Source of the DNA: Eleusine coracana subsp. coracana
Taxonomy: Eukaryota; Streptophyta; Magnoliopsida; Poales; Poaceae
NCBI GenBank assembly: GCA_032690845.1
Contig: CM064431.1
Coordinates: forward strand, 26,852,300-26,916,299
Direction of reading: 5' to 3'
DNA: 64,000 nt
Shown: positions 45,114-56,244 of the stretch, one piece after another
Position numbering within the stretch: position 1 is the first letter of the stretch
Layout of the letters: each line of letters opens with the position of its first letter
Notes under the pieces: model-generated
Databases searched by the model: none
Told to the model about the DNA's origin: nothing
The model's input: the letters and a program-made list of their open reading frames with translations, nothing else
Position numbers and translations under genes: made by a program

Positions 45114-46446
45114 TCGATCGTGATTGCTGGTGTTGGATACTAGTTCACTGATCAGTTACTGCTGGTTGAGTTCTTCGTATCTGTTCATCCCGTTCTGTCG
45201 GTTACCATTTTTGCTGTTTTTTTTATTGCTGCAATAGCCTTTTGGTAGATGCTGGTCAATTGATGTTATACCAAATGTGACTGCTTCATGCCTCAACGGA
45301 TTCATGTAACGTACTTCGTACTTTCATTATGATCAATCGATCATTGCTGCTAGGCGCTGCCTAAATGCATAGATAGTATGTCCTGTTTCTGCAATGTGAA
45401 CTATATATATCCATGTTTCTCATCAGACACATGTAAGCAGTTGATGCTCATAGTTAGTAGTATCAATTGATGCTTCATAGCTCAAATGTCAATGTTTCAC
45501 TGATCAGTTGATGCTCGAGTTAGTAGTATCTGTTCATCTCATCAGTCAGCATTTTCGCTGTTCTTGTTATCTGCTGCACCGGGCTTTGGGTAGATGCATT
45601 TAGTCGATTGATCTTACCAAATGTGAATGCTTCATGCCTAACGAATTAATGTAACACACTTTCTTTATGATAGCCGGCGGTGGCTCCCTCTTATCCAACT
45701 ACTTGCAACAGGGTACTGAGCTGCTCTAAATATTATTGGGGCTTGAAAATTACAGATCGATGGAGAGGAAGAAGAGCACAAGGCTATTTTTTATCACTTT
45801 CGACACAACAACACATGGCCCCTTCGGCATTTTTTTTTTTGATTTTACGTTTTTCCAGGTCCAGGCATTAACCAAGCACCGTGGATTAGCAATTTAGCAT
45901 GCGCCTAAATCCTAATCAGGTACAAACTTAAATGTCTGAAAAATTTGTCCCAACGAGAAAAAAAAAAAACCCAACCGGAACCGTGTCCTATTCTGGGGCT
46001 TCCTCCGATTCGAAGCGATCTCGTACTCCTGCTCCGTCTCGTGTTGGCCGTCCCAGTCCCCATCGACCACGCCGCCGATTTAAGCTAGCAGCGGATGCTC
46101 TACCGGCTGCCCTGGCTCCCATGGCGGCGGACGGCGGTCCGCCACGATCGACGGGCGGCGCCACGGTCTCGCGCCGCTCGCGCGAGGGTCACTTCAGATA
46201 CCTAATGCACCGGTGTCTCTTTGCCTCCTGCAGTCCCGCATCCCAAAATCCAACCAATTATCCTTGATTTCGAGCTGATTGACAGTTTTTACCCCTCTCT
46301 CTCTCTCTCTCCAGTGCTGCAGCTTCTCACGAAGCTCGTGTCGTTCGTGTTCAATTCCTGGTGCATGGGTGCGGTGGAAGGATTCTCGGTAACATACATG
46401 CCCTTTCCCCAGTTCGTAACATACATGTCCTTTCCCCAGTTCGTAT
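45114..46446. other. Host sequence downstream of G2, with a diverged duplication
   Basis: Two related segments (about 45145-45340 and about 45490-45675) share CTGATCAGTT, GTATCTGTTCATC, CAAATGTGA and TGCTTCATGCCT in order. GC-rich 46010-46195 has short ORFs without recognisable domains. A 27-bp unit starting GTAACATACATG is repeated twice in tandem at 46389-46442, just before V. No gene could be supported. Confidence 0.45.
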
Positions 46447-46686
46447 TGTAGAGTTATCAATGACGCAGGCACGTAGATTAGAGAACAAAAACTAAAAATA
46501 ATAAAAATAAAGGAGACGAAATTTTTTATTAAATAATTCTGACAAAATTATAAAGAGGTGTCTTCTCAACCATTTATAAGGGCGGAACCCTAACTTTGTG
46601 TTGGGTTCTGATTCGATAACGAGCCCATATGGGTCAGGAGACCTTCTTCTTGAAGGTGGGTCTGCCCCAATAAGCGTTTTACAACA
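46447..46686 (-). repeat. V 3' LTR
   Basis: Plus strand TGTAGAGTTATC to TTTTACAACA, 240 bp. The polypurine tract is at 46687-46701 (minus GAGCCTAAGGGAGAG). Confidence 0.85.
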
Positions 46687-47009
46687 CTCTCCCTTAGGCT
46701 CTTTATCATGATAAATATGCCTCATAAAACTTTTTAAAAATCCAGTAAAAAAAATAAAGAAAAGAGCACATATTACCGTTACTTGTGTTGCACGCACTGC
46801 CTCATCAAAAATTTTAATGAGAAAACTTCATACGAAAAACTCATAAGTGAAAAAGAGTACAATGCTATAATATTCGTGATTAATAATTATCGATCTTCGT
46901 TAACAATATGCATTATCTTCAAAATAATACTTTAATTCAGGAATATGATGTACTTAGGGAAGATCTCCCCCAGTTCCAAGCACTTCTTTAAGTCTCTTTA
47001 TACCAATAC

Positions 47010-47398
47010 CATATTGATACTTTTCAAAAGTGCAAGCTGGTAGTGCCTTTGTAAATATATCTACAAGATCATCACAAGGTCGGACACAAATTACCAAAAT
47101 TTCTCCCTTCTCTTATAACACATGCGTAGGGATGAATTTTAGGTAACATGTGTTTTGTCCTGTTCGACTTTATGTATCCCGAGTATTTGTGCAATACAAG
47201 CTCTATTATCTTCATGGATAATTCTAGGGGTTGAGTATTCGTCACTCCACAACTCTTTAATATATGTCTTGACATTCTCCTGAGCCATGTATATTCCTTG
47301 ACAGCTTCAAATATTACGATGATCTCATAGTGATTCGTTGATCTAGCAATAACATGCATTCTTTTTGGAAATAATTTGAGATCTTCAGTTTCTCTCAC
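47010..47398 (-). pseudogene. V RNase H remnant
   Basis: A minus-strand frame shows ARSTNHYEIIVIFEAVKEYTW (47335-47275) and GYIKSNRTKHMLPKIHPY, which correspond to the copia RNase H pattern with the SxxEA and RTKHI motifs. The next segment (47070-47010) reads DLVDIFTKALPACTFEK, the usual C-terminal DLFTKALP motif, with the frame disturbed between them. Catalytic acidic positions are partly lost. It is the only recognisable coding remnant of V. Confidence 0.75.
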
Positions 47399-49803
47399 AT
47401 ATCTGAAGATTTGCTTGATTTCATTCCAATATCACGTGCTCAGTGTCAAGCTGTATCTTGCTAGTAGATGTATTGCCTCATCAAAAACCTTACGTCAGAA
47501 ACCTTCGAGTAAAAAACTCACAAAGGAAAAGAATACAATACATAATCTTCATGAATAGGGAAAGTGATCTTCATGATCAAAACAAATAAGCGATACTATT
47601 CAATATGCTCTCCCTCACATGGACATTGCTTGAACTTCGTGTTTAATGTCTTTATCATACATTCTTTAAAAATGCATATAAGCAATGATAAGTAATATTA
47701 TCGTAGTGCTAAGTCAGGAAAAGGCTTTTCTCACAATTCTTCTAAGATTGGAATAAGAGTAATGGAGCAATATGCTTCGTGCATATATAAATTTGACATA
47801 GTCAAATAATCACTTATTTGATATGTACAATAGAAGTTGCTACAATAATGCAACATTCAATTGAGATCTTCAAGATCATACATCAGTCTTCATTTCTTGT
47901 TGGGGATTACACCAAATACCTTCGAGGTATCATATGAAATCATATTTCTATTGCTAGCATGCACTTTTGAAGTATTTATGATTCTATATTCATCGAATTG
48001 GGTCAAAATCCTTCAAGGATTAGTGGTGTTTATTTCATAATTCAACTGGTAAAGTCATTCATTGACTTATTTCTTCGTGGATATATCTCTTCTATGGAGA
48101 TGTTCTTCATGAGACTTTGCATTTAAGTGATGCTCCTTTGTGGATGCATTTCTTCAATGAGATGCTCTTCGTGAGACTTCTCGTCATAAATATTTAGATG
48201 TTAAAATATTACATCCTTCGAGGATTTCATCATATGGATTTACATAATCCACTTGATTTACTGCATTTATTCAATATGTCTTGCCAGAAATAATCAGAAC
48301 ATTTTATGAGTAGGAGTATAAGTTTTCATGACTAATGATTCATAAATTTCACTATTATTTATGCTTCATCTTTAATTGCTTTATTCATTGACCCGATGTA
48401 AATGCTGCAAGCATTTATGCCATGGACTTTGTTTCCGGATCCGGATTCTCATATGAGAAACAATATCAATATTTCAGAGGAAATCTTATTAACAATACTT
48501 CAATTCTCTCCCACATTCATCTTTTAAGTTGATTCAATACCATATCATGGTTGTTCTGTATTCCCTTACTATATATGCGCGCTTATAGTAATGGGTTCAT
48601 CTTCATGATGCTCTCTTCGTGAGATAATTTCTTCTTGAAATTTATGAGCGAGGAGTTTCTTCAATGATTTCATTCATGAATTTGGTAGTTCCATAATTCA
48701 AAGGCATTATTATAGCTTTTAGAGTGATCAGCTCTAGAATCTATAATTATCCATAAGAATAGAATAAATGATGTCAATGTCATTCTATCATGATGATATA
48801 TATGCAGGCGTCCCATAATATATCAATTGAATGCCCATTTTACTTCATGTAAAATATAGCTTCTAGTTTGTAACTTCAAGTTACACTCCTCTTTGCTTCA
48901 ATGCAAATTTATCTGGTCTTCACTCGAGCTTCATGCTCAATTTACTGCGTGAATATGATCATTTTCCTTCTTCGAAGATGTAAGGCATTAATTTAACAGG
49001 CTTTCTCTCCCCCTAATGCTGTCATCAGATCATTTTACTAGCATATTCACAAATGTATCCCCTATGATGAGCTTCGGTGATGTATCTTCGAGATTGATCT
49101 ATCTCTCACTTTACGTGAGTGCTCATTCATATATGCTTTTATGGTGAAAATATTCTATAATTCCACGCACATTTTTCAAATTCATATCCAGTGAACTAGA
49201 CATGCTCTTTTAGAATGAAGATGATGTCCAGTTTCTTCTCCAAGTTGTATTTTCCGCACATGGGCTGTGTGTCCATTCATTATAATTTCTATCCCGTATA
49301 CTACATTGCTCCCCCTGATTTGAATCTTCATGGAATAATGTTGATATGGTCTACGAGCCATATCAAATTAAGAGAACATAGTGCTAATTCTGCTTGAAAT
49401 TCATAGAATGAGTGACATGTAATCCATGTCCATGCAGAAAATTTCTATTAGTCATTCTTAATGAAGACATATAAATTGCTATGGCAAAATATACATGTAA
49501 CTTCATGCTACTAATAAAATCCTCCCCCTCATCATGCCAATATTTAACTTCAAGTCAATGCTTCATGCATTTCTCACAATATATTGTAACGCAACCATAC
49601 TACAAGTATGATTCATTTGGCATGATTCTCATGTACAAAATATTTAAGGATAAAAACATGAGTTGGGTAGAATACAGATCACATCTTCAAGGCTAAAATG
49701 ATTTTTTTCAAATCAATTATACAACCAATGTTCTTCAGTTATCTTCATGGTAAAAATTAATCTACGAGACCAATTATTGCTCAAGTGGATAGCATCACTG
49801 CAT

Positions 49804-49893
<90 letters not shown>

Positions 49894-51030
49894 AAGCGAA
49901 ATGATACTTTAGAATATTATAGGATCTCAATGCACATCTTCATTTCTTCATTACTAAGGAGATAAACTCATCGTCAAGAGCTAAATCTTCGTGATTATTT
50001 CTCAATCCTTCGTGATTCATAGCCATTGTACTCCATGATACAATGATGCAAAAAATTTCACACACACTAATATGATATATTAGTGAGATATGTTTTCTCT
50101 TCGTGAGAGCATATGGATAAACCACCTAATTCCTTCTAGGAATCAATACATGATGCACCCCTTTACAAATGATTTGATTCTAGGTAGTCTACGAGACTAC
50201 TTGGAATCTTCATGCACACCTTCTTTTATCTCAAAATTAATGATCTTTCTTGGTATTGTAGTCTAGAATTCATCTTCATGATGTCTTCTATGGGAAGTAA
50301 GACTATTTCAATCTACTCAAAGCATTCATGCAATGAGTTCCACAAGACCTTTGGACTCCTTTTAATTATGTATTCATCCTTCAATGTAGCACTTAGGTGA
50401 CGCCTCAGAGAAAACAAGGCTTCAGCTTTCTCCGCTTCTGTTACGGGAGAATCTTCTTGTTTGGGAAAAATCATCTTCAACAGTTTCTTGCTACTAAGTA
50501 GTATTTTGGCATCAAGTGTCCATAACCGGTAGTTATTTCCATTGGGGGAAAGCTCTTAAAATTCTCTCTTTATGAGGTCTGACATTTGGGAGATATCATT
50601 GTGCAAAGGACTACTTCATATATCTGAATAATAGGGGGCATTTGTATGGTGGTATAACAAAAACTTCATGTTTAAGTTATTTTATTGGTGTTTCCGCATA
50701 AAAACAACCAATAAACCATGAAAATGGTATAATATAAGGATCATAGTCCATTCTGATAAATATGGAAAAAATCGAGGTTGTTATCTACAAAATAATATGC
50801 TCCCCTGAAATTTCCAATAATTCTGCAATTTCTGTGAGTCTATGGTAATTTTTATAATCACCACAGATCCATGTGCAAAATTATATTGTGAAAGTATCTT
50901 TAAAAAAATCTAGAAATTCTAGGAGCTAAAGTGTGCCAAGCCACTGAAATATACTCCTACATGGGGGTTTCCACAAAATTTCGAATTTTTCCCTTTTTTC
51001 TTTATTTTTTCATCGAAAAATGCTAACAGG
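47399..51030. other. V interior without recognisable coding
   Basis: AT-rich sequence where copia pol would lie. It contains very many short CTTCATG, CTTCGTG and CTTCAAG-like words on the plus strand. No RT, integrase or gag motif could be read on either strand. The (TA)n tract listed separately lies inside. Confidence 0.5.
49807..49890. repeat. (TA)n microsatellite
   Basis: About 42 uninterrupted TA units. The exact length is prone to sequencing or replication slippage. Confidence 0.92.
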
Positions 51031-52740
51031 CCACCTCTGGGCCGGCTTGGCCCACTCGGCCTGCTGTGGCCGGGTATAAGAGGGACCGACTAGGGTCCTG
51101 GGAACCCTAATCCCCACTCCCTTCCTTTAGTTGCTCCAGCCGACAGCCGCCACTCCCTCTTGCTCTGGTTTTTTTCCCCACTGAGGCCTCCATCTCTCTT
51201 CTTTCTCTTCTCACTTTCTTCCATAGATCCGGGGCTGGAGGAGAGGTTGCGCGCGGGCCAGGGCTAAGCACCGCCTCCATGGTGGCCGGCAGGCGGGCTT
51301 CGAGCCCGGCCTAGGTCAGGCCCGGTCACGCGGCGACGGTGTCGGGCAGGGAGGGTCGTCGGGGGCTGCTGCCTGGTAGTCACAGCGTGCGTGCGCAGGT
51401 GCGGCCAGTAGCGGAGACGGGTGTCCCGCGCTGCCGAATGTGGCCAGGCCATCGCGTGCGGGCGAGGTGAGGTCGGGGCGCCACCTCCATGGCGGGCTCC
51501 GTGCTCGGTCCTTCGAGGCCGGAGGTAGGTAGGCGTGTGGGCCAGGAGCGCGCGCTGACGAGCTCAAGCGCGGCTACGCCTACACGCTGCTTGCGTGCGA
51601 AGCCTGGGTGAGGCTCTGCTGCATGCAGGCAGGTGCTCGTGAGCCTCTAGACGCATGCAGCAGCGCTTCTGCGCGTCTGGGTGGGGCTCCGCTTCATGCG
51701 GGTCTCATTGGTGGGGTCCGGATCTGGTTGCCCTCCTTCTTGTCTTTTCTTCTTTCTCGATCTGGACTTGGTAGCACCAGATCTGGTGATGGACCGACCG
51801 GATCTCGCCGGATCCAGATCAGGTTTTGGGTCTATCTTCCTTTTTTTCAATGTATCTAGACTAGAGAGTTGGACCTGAGTCGTGTAGCGCTAGATCTAGG
51901 CTATGGAAAGGCGGGCCGGTAGCCGGGCCGAGCCACGCTTCATGCGGGCCCAACTAGTTTGCTTACGTGGCGGGGTGTTGATCTAGGCCGGATCTGGCTG
52001 AGTGGTGATGGATCCAGTGTTCGATGGGGCTGGATCTGGGCTACCAGTGCCCGGATCTGAGCCCCCATGGATTGGATCTGAGCCAATGCAGTGGGTCTGA
52101 AGGTCTTAGGTGCGTGGGGCTTGGCGAGCCGCACCACCGGTGCCGTGTCCGGAGCCGAGGCCGAAGCCTGTGATTGCCAGATCTGGGCTAAGCCACCACC
52201 TTCATGGTGGGGCCGACTTTTGTTTCTTCTTTCTGTGATTGATTTTGATTGTGCTTTGATGCTTTTGTAATGAATCTGGTCACCTTCACCGCTAGGGTTA
52301 GGTAGATCCGGTGGCGGCAATATTGATTCTTGAGATTCTTGTTTTGCTTCTTGTTCTGGTGCGTGGCCATAGGCTCTCGCGCGATCTTCTTTCTTCTGAT
52401 CAAGCTGTGGAGCCCCTAACCGACTAGGGTTAGGTTAGCCAGTCGCCAGATCTGCAGTTTCTTTTCTTCTTTTGTGGATCTGGTCTTCGTGCATGACCTG
52501 TCGGCTCTCATGTTTCTTCTTTCATTTGATCGAGCGGTGGAGCCCCTAACCGACTAGGGTTAGGTTAACCAATCACCAGATCTTGAAAAATTTTCTTATC
52601 TACCTCTCAATCGGGCGTAACTGCCTTAGCGGCGCATTTCCGGCGGGGTGATGCTTTATGGGGCGCAGGTCGCAGGGTGCGCCGAGCCACGTGGTGCTCG
52701 ACCCCGCCGCTGCATTTTGCTTGCTTATTTTTCCTTGGAT
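51031..52740 (+). other. GC-rich block inside V
   Basis: A plus-strand TATAAGAG at 51075, a CCCTAAT/CT-rich leader and many GATCTGG/GGATCTG words make this block differ from the surrounding AT-rich sequence. Two copies of a roughly 130-bp unit, each with CCCCTAACCGACTAGGGTTAGG, lie near 52385-52440 and 52515-52570. It may be a captured host fragment or a further nested LTR. No clean termini were found. Confidence 0.45.
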
Positions 52741-52871
52741 TTAGACAGCAACATGTTCCTGGCAAACTTGGACAGACCTTGACTGCATCGAGTTAAGATA
52801 AAAATTCAATCGAAAACATACCTTAAATCGACGATTAGATGCGCCGGCTCGATTAGAGCGTGCTGATAACG

Positions 52872-53120
52872 TGTTGAGTTATCGATGATTGCAGGCACGT
52901 AGATTAAAGAACGAAAACTAAAGACAAAAGAATAGAGATGAAATTCTTTATTAATTAATTTTGATAAAATTACAAAGGGATGTCTTATCAACTATTTGTA
53001 AGGGTGAAATTCTAACTTCGTGTTGGGTCCTGATCCGATAACAAGCCCATATGGGTCAGGAGACCTTCTTCTAGAGGGTAGGCCTGAGGGTAGGCCTGGT
53101 CCAATAAACATTTTACAACA
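52872..53120 (-). repeat. V 5' LTR with primer site
   Basis: 249 bp, TGTTGAGTTATC to TTTTACAACA. Minus-strand CGTTATCAGCACGC at 52858-52871 is the likely primer-binding site. Confidence 0.85.
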
Positions 53121-53183
53121 CGTATTTGCTGATACATTGTGTCCTTGAAACATTAGATGGTGTGCGGATGCGGTTGATTACAA

Positions 53184-53286
53184 TTCTCTACCCTCGTATA
53201 GGTTGCGTACTGTGTATTTGGCATGTAGAGGGCCGTTCTCTACCCTCGTATAGGTTGCGTACTGTGTATTTGGCATGTAGAGGGCC
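53184..53286. repeat. Tandem duplication, two 52-bp units
   Basis: TTCTCTACCCTCGTATAGG... starts at 53184 and again at 53236, and the two units look identical. The second ends with the GAGGGCC target site of the adjoining foldback element. Confidence 0.88.
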
Positions 53287-53288
53287 AC

Positions 53289-54187
53289 GGGACAATTGAG
53301 GATTTATCCTCCTTCTCAATAGACATTGCCTAATTATCCCTCTTCCAATATTTTTTAACAAATTATCCTAGGTCCCCCATAAAAACATTATATTTTGCCC
53401 AAATCACTTACTTTATATGCCACATCAGCATTTTTTTATTCTGAAATGGAAAAGTCATGTATAAAATCGTTTATACCCCTGAGGGAAATTATCCAAATTA
53501 AAATTTGAGCATACATCCAAATTTGAACATGAAATTTGAATTCAAATTCAAAAATTCGAAATTCAAATTCAAACGTGCAATTCAAATTTGAATTCAAAAA
53601 TTCAAAATTCGAATTTCAAATTTTATTTCGAAATTGAAATTTGAATTTATTATTTGGAAATTCGAATTTGAAATTTGATTTCGAATATCGAATTTGAAAT
53701 TTGATTTCGAAATTCGAATTTCAAATTTGAATTTCAAATTCGAATTTCCAAATAATATATTCAAATTTCAATTTCGAAATAAAATTTGAAATTCGAATTT
53801 TGAATTTTTGAATTCAAATTTGAATTTGATAATTGATTTCGAAATTCAAATTTGAAATTTGATTTTGAATATGAATTATTGAACTCGAATTCAAATTGTG
53901 TGTTCAAATTTGAATTTTGAATTTTTGAATTTGAATTCGAATTTCGTGTTCGAATTTGGATTCGTGTTCAAATTTTAATTTGGATAATTTTCCTCAGGGG
54001 TATAAATGACTTTACACATGACCTTTTCATTTTAGAAAATAAAAAAGTGCTGATGTGACCTATAAAGTAAGTGATTCGACAAAATATAAAGTTTTTATAA
54101 GGATCTAGGATAATTTGTTAAAAAATATGGGAAGAAGGATAATTGGGCAATGGCTATTAGGAAGGAGGATAAATACTCAATTACCCC
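53289..54187. mobile_element. Mutator-type foldback element, 899 bp
   Basis: The two halves are long inverted repeats of each other. Ends are GGGACAATTGAG and CTCAATTACCCC. The flanks GAGGGCCAC (53280-53288) and GAGGGCCGC (54188-54196) are a 9-bp duplication with one mismatch, the Mutator size. The inner arms consist of AAATTCGAATTT-like words, themselves palindromic, so the single strand could fold along nearly its full length. No transposase is encoded, so it must have been mobilised in trans. Confidence 0.82.
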
Positions 54188-54196
54188 GAGGGCCGC

Positions 54197-55775
54197 ATGT
54201 TCCGAAATGTGCAGGGGCTCCTAGAAATATGCTGCTCGCGATGCATATTCCTAACCCAATTGTTGTCATTATGAGATAATCAGGCGTTGGTTGCTGCTAG
54301 CATCGGCAGGTTTACATGTGAGTATGCATAATGATGCTTAATCATTATCAGATAATGATGCAAGGGAAATTTCATGCAACGTGAAAAGAATAACTGAACA
54401 TTACATGGTACAAAGTATGATTAGCTAAAAGGACTTACAGAAGGCACGGCCAATACTAAGCTTGCACCAGTACCTCTTCACAGCCTAAAAAGAACAGATG
54501 ACGAATACAACAGAGGAAGTGCCAGTCCCCGATGAACCAGAGGAGATAGGCGTTGCGGGCGGACGAGCCGAGGAGGCACAGTGTAGGAATGAGCGAGGCC
54601 AACGGCACGGCAGGGGATTGAGCCGACAGGCACGGCGGCGGTGCGACAGGGGATGGACCCGACAGGCGCAGCAGCTTGGGGATGTCCGCGGCGAGAGGAG
54701 GACCGAGCGTCGCTGCGGGGAGACGAACGAGGTGGCGCAGCGTCGATTTGGCCCAAGTGGAGATGGCGCGGCGGGGAATCGAGCCGGGAGGCGCGCGCGG
54801 GGGGAGGGAGGCGAGAGAGAGGCGAGGCTTTGCGGCTGGGGGATGACCGCGGCGCCGTAGCGGGAGGAGGACCGAGCGTTGCTGCGGCGAACGCCAAGGC
54901 TGCGCGGCGTCGATTTGGGCCAACCGGAGACATCGCGGCAGGGGAATCAAGTCGGCGTCACAGCGGGATGAGAACCGAGCGCCGCTGCGGGTGGCATAGG
55001 GAGGCGGCGCGTCGGTGATTTGGGGCCAAGCGGGGGCGGCGCGACGGAAGAGCTGAGGACAATGGCGCGGGTTTCTGTTTTTCGCTCGAAGAAAGGCGCG
55101 AATTTTACTGCCGAAGGCGGGAGGAGTGGAATTGGGGACCCCGTTTCGTTACCGTCATTTGCCTATAATTGAGTCTGGTTTAGGGAGGGAATAAAAATAA
55201 GGAGGTATTTAGTGAAACTATTAAAGAATGATTTTTATAATAAATTTTAATAATTTAATTTAGAGATACTTATTAGGGAGCTCTTGGAGATACTCTCAAA
55301 CCGAAATTTAATAATGCTGAATTTTTTATATCTTACGAGCTAGCTGGAGGATCCTAATTGCAGTGAATGCCATCCATCATACTTCTCATACATCAGACCT
55401 TTTTAAGACAGCGCATTTTTAAAGAAACCATGTCTAAAGAGATGCATTTATGAGAATTTGAGGATACATATCTTATCCATGTAGCCAAATTTCTGGACCT
55501 TCACCTATCCGAAAATTAAGGGGAACAATGTTGGAAATGAATATAATTGTTTATTAGCCTCTTATTCTTTTCTCAAGACTCTGTTCTAGACATTACCTTT
55601 TTGAGCTCATCCATTCTCCCAAGGCTGAACTATAGGGATTCTACAACTATTAGTTTCTTCCTATTACACACTAAGTAGATTGCGTTACCCTTAAAAGCCA
55701 TTTTTGTCTTGGTCATGGCAATGTTTCTTAAGACAGATTTTGTCTCTGCATGGGTCCATGCTACAGGCCACCTCC
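54197..55775. other. Stretch before RFT1: GC-rich repeats, then AT-rich sequence
   Basis: At about 54580-55060 a GC-rich segment contains three diverged units marked by ACCGAGCG (near 54702, 54871 and 54974) and CGTCGATTTGGGCCAA. ORFs on both strands there are Arg/Pro/Ala-rich and lack domains. 55080-55775 shows no feature I can support. Confidence 0.4.
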
Positions 55776-55832
55776 TTTGTTGATCGAGTCTTGTACTATC
55801 GTGAGGGGTTTCACCGTGAGTGCTTACATGGT
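55776..55832 (+). pseudogene. Possible remnant of an RFT1 first exon
   Basis: One frame reads VLYYREGFHRECLHG, which resembles the conserved VLFLSREGFRRxCxR stretch that precedes the LLKVAW segment in RFT1 proteins, and it lies upstream of that segment as expected. The surrounding frame is not open far enough to support more, and no start codon region was found. It may be chance. Confidence 0.3.
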
Positions 55833-56244
55833 GGTTTTGGCTCGTATGTTTTTATCCCCTAACTACTTTAAGAGTTGGTTCCCTGTCACTAATTTTTCCT
55901 CCCTCCTAACTAAAGATTCAAAAAGCTCTTCAGCTCATGATCTTTCATAACCCACAGTACATGTAGGAAGGGAGAACATAAAACTATTTTATGCAGAAAA
56001 CTAGTTTGAAGGGAACGGTATTATTCCAATTATTGGATAGAAATCATGTTTGACCATATTGCCTTGTTAACATTTGTCTGAACTTCTGATAGAATTACAC
56101 ATAGTGATGGTAAAAGGAGACTATCTAGTTAGTTTGTATGGTTAGTTTCTTAGATCAAATCATCAGGAACCTAATTGTTTCTTTCAGAATGAAAAATTCT
56201 GAGTTCAGATAACTTCTAAAGTCATAGCACCTGCTTTTTTGCAG

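Larger units (their letters stand above)
46447..53120 (-). mobile_element. Old copia-type element 'V'
   Basis: LTRs 46447-46686 and 52872-53120 with a perfect TSD CGTAT (46442-46446 and 53121-53125). On the minus strand the primer site CGTTATCAGCACG follows the right LTR, and a purine tract AAGGGAGAG precedes the left LTR. The interior is highly decayed. Only the end of RNase H is recognisable. A GC-rich block (about 51030-52740) does not look like the AT-rich rest. The LTRs differ more than those of U or W, so V is older. Confidence 0.85.

Noticed and set aside
49713..49965. ORFs with long Tyr-Ile runs
   Set aside because: Direct translation of the (TA)n microsatellite.
52411..52565. Interstitial telomere tract
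   Set aside because: Only single CCCTAAC and GGGTTAG words in each copy, no tandem array.
54456..55018. Minus-strand ORFs of 164 and 151 aa
   Set aside because: Overlapping frames of diverged GC-rich repeats, without domains or conserved start.
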